This document shows, piece after piece, positions 34,071-41,027 of a stretch of DNA of 41,027 nucleotides (positions are counted from its first letter, which is position 1; each line of letters begins with the position of its first letter). The notes under the pieces are model-generated. The model was not told the origin of the DNA. It was given only the letters and a program-made list of their open reading frames with translations, and did not search any database. The DNA is taken from assembly GCA_021845865.1 (NCBI GenBank), contig JAJZVC010000025.1, positions 1 to 41,027 on the forward strand, written 5' to 3'. The position numbers and the translations under genes were made by a program. This DNA is from Pseudomonadota bacterium (GTDB taxonomy: Bacteria; Pseudomonadota; Gammaproteobacteria; Burkholderiales; UBA9220).

Positions 34071-36890
34071 ATGGGGCATAGCGTCGGGCACGGGCGCGAT
34101 ACCGGGCCTATGAATTATGGGCTGCAACTGGCGCTTGTGGCCGTGCTGTATTTTTGCGCCGCATTGATCGGGTTGAAGTTTTCGCTCGGCGAGAAAAACA
34201 TTTCCCTGGTTTGGCCTGCCGCAGGCATGGCGCTGGCGGCCCTAGTGATCTACCGTCCCAGCCTTTGGCCCGGCGTGGCGGCGGGAGCTTTTCTCGGCAA
34301 TATCGCGAGTGGCATGCCCATTGGGGTTGCCGCCGCGGCCGGTTTGGGCAGCGGCCTGGAGGCATTGGCTGGCGCTGTTCTGCTGCAGCGCTTCGGCTTT
34401 CAACTCGCCATGGGGCGGGTGCGGGATGTGCTCATGCTGCTGTGCGCCGCGGGGCTGGCCGCGGTTGCCGGCGCCACGGCCGGCGTCCTGGCCATGTCTG
34501 CGGGCGGGTTGATTCCCCTGGCCGCCGTTTCCCGTTCCTGGGCGGTATGGTGGCTGGGCGACGCCACCGGCATCATTCTAGTGGCGCCCGTGCTTCTGGC
34601 TCTTGCCGCGCAGCATTGGGAAGGGTGGCATGTTTGGCGGGGGATGGAGTTCGGGAGCCTGGTGCTTGTCCTCGCTGTCGCGGCGGCGGTGATGTTCGGC
34701 TGGTGGACGCCGCATACCGCCGCCGATTACGTGTTTCCCTTCCTCTTCCTTCCTTTTCTCCTCTGGGGGACGTGGCGCTTCGGCGTTTTGGGGGCGTCCG
34801 CGGTATGCCTGGTGGTGGCGGCTGCCGCTGCCTGGGTGCTGGCTCCTCAGGCCGGGGTGCTGTTTTCTGGCGGCGGCTACTTCCTTTCCGTCCTGTCGGC
34901 ATGGGGAGTCGTCGGCATGGCGGCGACGGCGTCGCTGATCCTGGCTGCCGCCCTGGCTGAACGCTGGGAAGCCAGCGAGGCGATATGGCAGAGCCGGGAG
35001 TTTCTCCGCGCGACCTTCGACCAGGCGGCGGTCGGGATCGCCAATGTGGGACTGGATGGCCTTTTTTTGCGATTTAATCGGAGCTTCCTGGAGATTCATG
35101 GTTACGACGAGGCCGGCATGCTCGGGATGACGGTGTCGGCGCTGACCCATCCGGAGGACCGGGAGCTCGTCAGAGCGCAAATGGGCCGTTTGCTGGAGGG
35201 CGAGCAGCAATGCTTTTCCCTCGAAAAGCGCAACCTGCGTCGCGACGGCACGCCGGTGTGGGTGCGGGTAACCGTGACGCTGCTGCGGGACATGACGGGC
35301 GAGCCACAGTATTTCGTGTCGGTGGTGGAGGATATTTCCCGCCGCAAAGAGGCGGAGCTTCGATTGCAGGAAAGCGAGGCGAAATACCGGGCGCTGTTCG
35401 AACAGTCGCCGGTGGGCGTCGCGTTCACCGATGGCGGGGGGCGGATCGTGGAGGCCAACCGCTCCGCTTGCCGGATGCTCGCCCTGCCCTCTCCGGAGCA
35501 GGTGCCCCTCGACAGCCTGAAGTGGCAGGTGAACGGCGGGGCGGCCGAAACCTTGCCGTTGAAGGATTTTCCCTCCTGCCGGGTCCTGAAGGAGGGCATA
35601 CGGATAGAAGGGGAAGAGCTGCGCCTGGTCCGTGCTGGCGGCGACACGGTTTGGCTCAGCGTTTCGGCCACCCCCCTGGAACTGGAACAACATCGCGTTG
35701 CGCTGACGTTCATGGACGTGACGGAACATCGCATGATGGAAGCCGCTTTGCGGGAGAGCGAGGAGCGCTACCGTTTCCTGGTGGAACAATCGCCCGACGG
35801 CATCGTGCTCCATTGCGGCGGGTCGATCGAGTTCGTCAATCCGGCAGCGGTGAAAATGTTCGGCGGGCAGGGCCTGGAGGATTTCCTGGGACGTTCCGTT
35901 CTCGACCTGGTGCATCCGGATAGCCGCGAACTGGTGGCGGACCGCCAGCGTGCCATGGCGGAAGGCCTGGGCGTGCCCTTGGTGGAGGAGAAACTCCTGC
36001 GCCTGGACGGGACCTTTTTCTTTGCCGAGGTGGTGGCGGAACCGATGGTCTATAAAGGCCGGACGCTGGTCCAGGTGGTGTTCCGCGATGTCTCCGGCCG
36101 CAAGCTCGCCGAGGAGGAGCTGAGGCGCCTCAATGAAACCCTGGAACAGCGGGTGGCCGAGCAAGTGGCCCAGAACCGGGAAAAGGACCACTTGCTGATC
36201 CAGCAGTCCCGTCTGGCGGCCATGGGGGAAATGATCGGCAATATCGCCCACCAGTGGCGCCAGCCCTTGAACGCCCTCGGCCTGCTGCTGAGCAACATCC
36301 AGGATGCCTTTCATTACCACGAGCTGGACGAAGAATATCTGGATACGGCGACGGAGAACGGGCGGCGCCTGATCGGAAAAATGTCCGACACCATCGACGA
36401 TTTCAGGAATTTCTTCCGCCCCAACCGGGAAAAGGTCGAGTTCAGTCTCCGCGATGCGGTGGAGAACGCCCTGCGGCTGGTGTCGGCAAGCTTCAAGCAC
36501 CATAATATTCCCGTGCGTATCGACGCCTCGGAAGACGTGCGGGTAATGGGGTTCGCCAATGAGTTCTCCCAGGTCCTCCTCAATCTGTTTGTCAACGCCA
36601 AAGAGGCCATGCAGGAGAATGGCGTTGCCGACGGGGGGGTGGAAATCAGTTTCGCGCGCGAGGGGGATCGGGCTATCCTTAGGGTTGGCGACAAGGGCGG
36701 GGGCATTCCGCCGGAAGTGCTGCCGAGGATTTTCGACCCCTATTTCACCACCAAGGAAAAAGGCACTGGAATTGGCCTCTATATGTCGAAGATGATCCTT
36801 GAGAACATGGATGGCACCATTGAGGCGCATAACCGGAACGGCGGAGCGGAGTTCGTGATTCGGATTCCCGTCGCGGTCCAGAACCAATAA
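34071..36890 (+). CDS. MASE1-PAS-PAS-PAS histidine kinase
   Basis: This 939-residue membrane sensor kinase starts with a MASE1 domain of about 8-9 membrane segments (residues 15-305; FSLGEKNISLVWPAAGMALAAL is its typical start). Three PAS domains follow (about 315-430, 440-560, 565-690) and a short coiled coil. The HisKA-like region has His727 in IGNIAHQWRQPLNALGL. The HATPase has the N box LLNLFVNAKEAM, G1 GDKGGGIPPEV and G2 GTGIGLYMSK. The HQWRQPLN type of H-box is common in kinases that pair with GGDEF/EAL regulators, and such a gene follows 18 bp downstream. AAAAGGA precedes the ATG. The signal is unknown. Confidence 0.94.
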   Translation: MGHSVGHGRDTGPMNYGLQLALVAVLYFCAALIGLKFSLGEKNISLVWPAAGMALAALVIYRPSLWPGVAAGAFLGNIASGMPIGVAAAAGLGSGLEALAGAVLLQRFGFQLAMGRVRDVLMLLCAAGLAAVAGATAGVLAMSAGGLIPLAAVSRSWAVWWLGDATGIILVAPVLLALAAQHWEGWHVWRGMEFGSLVLVLAVAAAVMFGWWTPHTAADYVFPFLFLPFLLWGTWRFGVLGASAVCLVVAAAAAWVLAPQAGVLFSGGGYFLSVLSAWGVVGMAATASLILAAALAERWEASEAIWQSREFLRATFDQAAVGIANVGLDGLFLRFNRSFLEIHGYDEAGMLGMTVSALTHPEDRELVRAQMGRLLEGEQQCFSLEKRNLRRDGTPVWVRVTVTLLRDMTGEPQYFVSVVEDISRRKEAELRLQESEAKYRALFEQSPVGVAFTDGGGRIVEANRSACRMLALPSPEQVPLDSLKWQVNGGAAETLPLKDFPSCRVLKEGIRIEGEELRLVRAGGDTVWLSVSATPLELEQHRVALTFMDVTEHRMMEAALRESEERYRFLVEQSPDGIVLHCGGSIEFVNPAAVKMFGGQGLEDFLGRSVLDLVHPDSRELVADRQRAMAEGLGVPLVEEKLLRLDGTFFFAEVVAEPMVYKGRTLVQVVFRDVSGRKLAEEELRRLNETLEQRVAEQVAQNREKDHLLIQQSRLAAMGEMIGNIAHQWRQPLNALGLLLSNIQDAFHYHELDEEYLDTATENGRRLIGKMSDTIDDFRNFFRPNREKVEFSLRDAVENALRLVSASFKHHNIPVRIDASEDVRVMGFANEFSQVLLNLFVNAKEAMQENGVADGGVEISFAREGDRAILRVGDKGGGIPPEVLPRIFDPYFTTKEKGTGIGLYMSKMILENMDGTIEAHNRNGGAEFVIRIPVAVQNQ

Positions 36891-36908
36891 CAGCCAGCAG
36901 ATTTATCC

Positions 36909-39035
36909 ATGACCGAAGAGAACGCGACGCATAAATACGATGTGGCCAGCCTGAAAGGGCTGACGCTGCTTTATGTCGAGGATGACGACGATATTCGAGA
37001 GGAGCTGGCCCGTTATCTGCGCCGCCGCTCCGGGAATTTGTGGACGGCGGTCAATGGCCAGGAAGGTCTGGAGCTTTTCCGCCAGCATCGGCCCGACGTG
37101 GTGGTGACGGATATCATGATGCCAGTGATGGACGGCCTGCGCATGGCGGTGGAAATCAAGGCCATCGATTATGACACGCCGGTGGTGGTGACCACGGCCT
37201 TCAACGATTACGACTTGCTGCTCAAGGCCATCGACGCCGGCATCGACAAGTACGTGCTCAAGCCCATCGACGTCGAATCCCTGCTGGAAGCCATATACAA
37301 GGCGGCCCAGATCGTGTTCCAGCGGCGGGAAATCGTTTCCCGGGACGAGAAGCTCCATTTGGCGGCGACGGTATTCGAGGCGAGCTCGGAGGGCATCATG
37401 ATTACCGATGCCGGCAACAACATCGTTACCGCCAACCGGGCTTTCACCGAAATTACCGGCTATGCCGAGGAGGAGGTCAGGGGGAAAAATCCTAGCCTGC
37501 TCAATTCCGGCCGCCAGGAGCGGGAGTTTTACCACGCCATGTGGGAGTCCCTGAACCGGCACGGCCACTGGCAAGGCGAAATCTGGAACCGGCGCAAGAA
37601 CGGCGAGCTTTACCCGGAATGGCTGGTCATCAACGTCGTCCGCAATGGCGGCGGCGAAATCTCCCACTACATTGCCGTGTTTTCGGACATCAGCCAGCGC
37701 AAGTACGATGAGGAGCGCATCGCTTACCTGGCCCACTACGACCCCCTTACCGATTTGCCCAACCGAGTGCTGTTCCAGGACCAGCTGGGGCGCTTGCTCG
37801 CGTCCTCCCAGCGCCAGGAGAAGCCGGTTGCCATATTGCTGCTGGATTTGGACCGCTTCAAGAACGTCAACGAGTCCCTCGGCCACGTCTTTGGCGACCA
37901 GTTGCTGCAGCAGGTGGCCCAGCGTCTAAGGTCGGTGGTGAGCGAGGAGGACTTGGTGGCGCGCCTTGGCGGCGACGAATACGTGGTGGTGCTGTCCGAT
38001 TTGGGCGAAGCCCAGAACGCGGCCCTGGTGGCGCAGAAAATCCTGGACGGTTTCGCTTCCCCGTTTTCTGTGGATGCCCAGGAGATCAGCATTACCGCCA
38101 GCATCGGCGCCAGCTTGTATCCCGATGACGGGGACAGTCCGGATGCGCTGCTGAAGAATGCCGAGTCGGCCATGTACGGCGCCAAGCAGTCCGGGCGGAA
38201 CAGCTACCGCTTTTATACCCAGAGCATGAATGCCAGCGTCCTCAGCCTGCTGAAGATGGAAAACGCCATGCACCACGCCCTGGAGCGGGGCGAGTTCCGG
38301 CTGCACTACCAGCCCCAGGCGGACATCGTTACCGGCCGCATTATCGGCATGGAGGCCCTGATCCGCTGGCAGCATCCCGAACGGGGCATGGTGCCGCCCA
38401 TGGAGTTCATTCCCCTGGCGGAGGAGTCGGGCTTTATCATCCCCATCGGCGAATGGGTGCTGAGGGAGGCCTGCCGCCAAACCAAGCTCTGGCACGACGC
38501 CGGCTACAGCGACCTGTGCGTGGCGGTCAACCTGTCGGCGGTCCAATTCAAGCAGAGCAACCTGACGGATGTGATTCAAGGGGCGGCGGAAGCGGCTGGC
38601 CTCGACCTGCGCTGCCTGGAACTGGAGCTGACCGAGAGCCTGGTGATGCACAATGCCGAGGACGTGATCAAAACCCTCCAGCAATTGAAATCCCTCAACC
38701 TGCAGCTGTCCATCGACGATTTCGGCACCGGCTATTCCAGCATGAGCTACCTCAAGCGCTTCCCGGTGGACAAGCTGAAGATCGACAAGTCCTTCATTCG
38801 CGACATTTCCGACGATCCCGCCGACCTTGCCATCAGCCAGGCCATCATCGCCCTCGGGCATAGCCTCGGCCTGCGGGTGATCGCGGAAGGGGTGGAAACG
38901 GCCGCGCAGCTCGCCCTGCTTCATGCCAACCGCTGCGATGAAATTCAGGGCTACTATTTCAGCAAACCGGTGGAGGCCGCCGCCTTCACCAAGCTGCTGG
39001 AAGAAGGCCGCACTCTCGATATTCCCAAGGATTAG
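36909..39035 (+). CDS. Response regulator with PAS, GGDEF and EAL domains
   Basis: This 708-residue cytoplasmic protein is the likely partner of the kinase 18 bp upstream. The receiver (about 15-130) has LLYVEDDDDIREEL, Asp68 in VVVTDIMMPVMDG and a Lys in YVLKPIDV. The PAS domain is at about 150-270. The GGDEF domain (about 280-440) has GGDEY at 354-358, with SEED where a feedback RxxD would sit, so no standard inhibitory site. The EAL domain (about 455-700) has intact EALIRW (Glu482), ELTESL, DDFGTGYSSMSYL, KIDKSFI and AEGVET. The EAL half is probably an active c-di-GMP phosphodiesterase; cyclase activity is possible. comEC starts 5 bp after the stop. Confidence 0.95.
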   Translation: MTEENATHKYDVASLKGLTLLYVEDDDDIREELARYLRRRSGNLWTAVNGQEGLELFRQHRPDVVVTDIMMPVMDGLRMAVEIKAIDYDTPVVVTTAFNDYDLLLKAIDAGIDKYVLKPIDVESLLEAIYKAAQIVFQRREIVSRDEKLHLAATVFEASSEGIMITDAGNNIVTANRAFTEITGYAEEEVRGKNPSLLNSGRQEREFYHAMWESLNRHGHWQGEIWNRRKNGELYPEWLVINVVRNGGGEISHYIAVFSDISQRKYDEERIAYLAHYDPLTDLPNRVLFQDQLGRLLASSQRQEKPVAILLLDLDRFKNVNESLGHVFGDQLLQQVAQRLRSVVSEEDLVARLGGDEYVVVLSDLGEAQNAALVAQKILDGFASPFSVDAQEISITASIGASLYPDDGDSPDALLKNAESAMYGAKQSGRNSYRFYTQSMNASVLSLLKMENAMHHALERGEFRLHYQPQADIVTGRIIGMEALIRWQHPERGMVPPMEFIPLAEESGFIIPIGEWVLREACRQTKLWHDAGYSDLCVAVNLSAVQFKQSNLTDVIQGAAEAAGLDLRCLELELTESLVMHNAEDVIKTLQQLKSLNLQLSIDDFGTGYSSMSYLKRFPVDKLKIDKSFIRDISDDPADLAISQAIIALGHSLGLRVIAEGVETAAQLALLHANRCDEIQGYYFSKPVEAAAFTKLLEEGRTLDIPKD

Positions 39036-39040
39036 GCCCC

Positions 39041-41027
39041 ATGCGCGGCGGGATTCTGGCATTCCTGGCCGGAATCTGGCTGTTGCAGCAGCAAGCCACG
39101 CTCCCTTCCCCGTGGTGGTGGGGCGTGCCGCTTCTCCTCGCCTCTTGGGGCGCCCATCAGCCCAGCTGGCGCCGCCTGCTTCTTCTGACGGCTGCATTCG
39201 CCTGCGGTTTCCTGTGGGCGGCCGCCCTGGCGCAGTGGCGGCTGAACGATGCCCTCGCGCCGGCGTGGGAAGGAAGGGAGATCGTCGTGACCGGCACGGT
39301 GGCGGAAATGCCGCGGGCCGCCGGCTACGGCACGCGCTTCCTGTTCGAGGTGGAGCGGACGGCGACGCCCGATGCGGTCGTGCCGCGCCGTCTGCTTCTT
39401 ACTTGGTACGCCCCCAGGAGAACCGGGGCGGGCGCGCCGCCACCGGCCTTGCATGCCGCGGAGCGCTGGCGCCTCGCGGTAAGGCTCAAGCGTCCCCACG
39501 GCAACGCCAATCCCCATGGCTTCGATTACGAGGCCTGGCTGCTGGAGCGGAATATCCGGGCTACCGGCTACGTGGTCCAGGATGGCGAGAACCGGCGCCT
39601 GGCCGATTCCAGCCATCGCCCCGGCCCTTTGATGGAGCGGCTGCGGGAAAGGGTGGCCGAGCATTTGCGGGCCTCGCTGGATGGCCGTCCCGATGGCGGA
39701 ATCCTGCTCGCCCTGACCGTGGGCGAGCAGAATGCCATCTCGCCCGTCCAATGGCAGGTTTTCTCCCGCACCGGCGTTACCCATTTGATGAGTATTTCCG
39801 GCCTCCATGTGACCCTGGTGGCGGGTTTGTTCTCGTGGGCGGCATTCTTTCTCTGGCGGCGGGCGCCGCGCTGGTCCCTATTCATCCCGGCGCGGCGGAT
39901 TGCGGTCCTGGCCGGCTTCGTGGCGGCGCTGGCCTATGCCTGGCTGGCGGGGTTTTCGCTGCCGACCCAGCGCACGGTTTGGATGCTGGGAGTGGTGGCC
40001 GCCGCCCTCTGGCGGGGGAAGCGGGTTTCCCCTTCCAGGATACTGGCGGCGGCCTTGCTGGCCGTCCTGGTCGCGGACCCTTGGGCGGTGCTGTCGCCGG
40101 GGTTCTGGCTGTCCTTCGGGGCGGTGGGGCTGATCCTGGGGACAAGTGCCGGCCGTATCGGCATGGCCTCCCGGCTCTGGGAATGGGGCAGGGTGCAGTG
40201 GGCCATCACGGTGGGTCTGACGCCCCTGCTGCTGGCGCTGTTTCAGCAGGTATCCCTGGTTTCCCCCCTGGCCAATGCCTTCGCCATTCCCCTGGTGAGC
40301 CTGGCGGTGACGCCGCTGGCCTTGCTGGGGGCGGTTTCTCCGTGGAGCGGGCCCCTGTTGCTGGCCCATCAGCTGATGACCTGGTGCATGGCCGCCCTGG
40401 AAACCCTGGCTTCGGTGCCGGACGCTGTCTGGCAACAACACGCGCCCCTTCCCTGGACGGTGGCGGCCGCCACCGTCGGAGCGGCATGGCTGCTCTTGCC
40501 GCGGGGCTTTCCTGCCCGCTGGCTGGGGGCCTTTGCCATGGCGCCGATGTTCCTCGTCCACCCTCCCGGGCCGAAACCGGGCGAGCTGTGGCTGACGGTG
40601 CTGGACGTGGGGCAGGGGCTGGCGGTCGTGGCGCGGACGGCCCATCATGCCTTGCTGTTCGACGCGGGTCCCCGTTTGGGCGAGGATGCCAGCGCGGGGG
40701 AACGGGCCGTCGTCCCTTTCTTGCGCGGAGAGGGGGTAGGGGCCTTGGATGGCCTAGTTATCTCCCATGATGATATCGACCATTTTGGCGGGGCGTCCGC
40801 CGTGCTGGATGCGGTACCGGTGGGGTGGATGGCGTCCTCCCTGCCGCCAGCGCATTTTCTCCATGCCAGGGTGGCCCAATCCTGGCCTTGCCGCCAGGGG
40901 CTGGCGTGGTCCTGGGATGGCGTGGGATTCGCCTTCCTTCATCCTGACGCGAGGACGCTGGCGGAAAAAACCAGCGATAACGAGCGCGGCTGCGTCTTGA
41001 GGGTGGAGTCGGCCCAGGGCCGCGCGC
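39041..41027 (+). CDS. comEC: DNA internalisation/competence protein ComEC (Rec2), 3' end missing
   Basis: 662 codons are visible before the right edge. ComEC forms the inner-membrane channel for single-stranded DNA during natural transformation. After membrane helices and an OB-like soluble domain (about 70-185), the family's hallmark THLMSISGLHVTLVAG appears near residue 250, followed by the competence membrane domain. From about residue 515 a metallo-beta-lactamase-like domain starts (LTVLDVGQGLAVV, LLFDAGPR, then ISHDDIDHFGG with the HxDxDH metal-binding pattern). The reading frame is open throughout. ATG 39041 lies 5 bp after the GGDEF/EAL gene, so they are likely read together. Confidence 0.95.
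   Translation, partial: MRGGILAFLAGIWLLQQQATLPSPWWWGVPLLLASWGAHQPSWRRLLLLTAAFACGFLWAAALAQWRLNDALAPAWEGREIVVTGTVAEMPRAAGYGTRFLFEVERTATPDAVVPRRLLLTWYAPRRTGAGAPPPALHAAERWRLAVRLKRPHGNANPHGFDYEAWLLERNIRATGYVVQDGENRRLADSSHRPGPLMERLRERVAEHLRASLDGRPDGGILLALTVGEQNAISPVQWQVFSRTGVTHLMSISGLHVTLVAGLFSWAAFFLWRRAPRWSLFIPARRIAVLAGFVAALAYAWLAGFSLPTQRTVWMLGVVAAALWRGKRVSPSRILAAALLAVLVADPWAVLSPGFWLSFGAVGLILGTSAGRIGMASRLWEWGRVQWAITVGLTPLLLALFQQVSLVSPLANAFAIPLVSLAVTPLALLGAVSPWSGPLLLAHQLMTWCMAALETLASVPDAVWQQHAPLPWTVAAATVGAAWLLLPRGFPARWLGAFAMAPMFLVHPPGPKPGELWLTVLDVGQGLAVVARTAHHALLFDAGPRLGEDASAGERAVVPFLRGEGVGALDGLVISHDDIDHFGGASAVLDAVPVGWMASSLPPAHFLHARVAQSWPCRQGLAWSWDGVGFAFLHPDARTLAEKTSDNERGCVLRVESAQGRA

Noticed and set aside
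34578-36887. Long antisense frame opposite the MASE1 kinase
   Set aside because: Same third-position GC effect; no recognisable protein and the opposite strand is a full kinase.

Overview
This is a GC-rich, gene-dense chromosomal window. Protein style and gene content point to a Betaproteobacterium, most like Rhodocyclales or a related denitrifying or sulfur-oxidising group. The pointers are a cheZ, prfB-lysS, an RpfE-type protein next to recJ, lolCD-comEC, DUF3025, and a nifJ-type pyruvate oxidoreductase. The placement rests on recalled family knowledge, not on a database search. I see no rRNA, tRNA, CRISPR array, insertion sequence or prophage.

Layout. 1-9.7 kb is mostly envelope and housekeeping: a truncated NlpC/P60 lipoprotein, an FKBP isomerase, a small secreted protein, a Do-family protease with a lipobox, a short chemoreceptor, a DUF3025 protein, three unrecognised small genes, copZ/copA copper export, and a glycine-zipper protein. 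9.7-12.3 kb is lysS and prfB, the latter with its programmed frameshift. 12.5-20.4 kb is a signalling block. On the plus strand lie a soluble CZB-domain chemoreceptor, an HD-GYP protein with a damaged HD motif, and two unrecognised cysteine-rich proteins. Convergent to them is a four-gene minus-strand run (HTH-receiver regulator, multi-PAS/GAF histidine kinase, single-receiver regulator, EAL-like/HDOD protein) in which every junction is a 4-bp ATGA overlap. 20.4-26.7 kb holds mnmC, then an RpfE-type gene, recJ and an MgtC/DUF4010 membrane protein in one run. 26.8-30 kb holds sixA-cheZ and lolC-lolD. 30-41 kb holds nifJ with a clear operator and terminator, a MASE1/PAS histidine kinase, a receiver-PAS-GGDEF-EAL protein, and the start of comEC, which runs off the window.

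How it fits together. A conserved backbone (lysS, prfB, recJ, RpfE-type, lolCD, comEC) is interleaved with sensory genes: two chemoreceptors, cheZ, two large sensor kinases, three receiver proteins, and three proteins with c-di-GMP turnover domains, at least two of which look catalytically degenerate. Several sensors carry likely metal- or redox-responsive cysteines (CZB domain, a four-Cys PAS domain, the two Cys-rich proteins). The anaerobic-type enzyme NifJ also sits beside sensor genes. My best inference is that the accessory genes couple redox, metal or energy state to motility and c-di-GMP. The most novel candidates are the four-gene ATGA-coupled operon headed by the HTH-receiver protein, and the CZB receptor/degenerate HD-GYP/Cys-rich group facing it.
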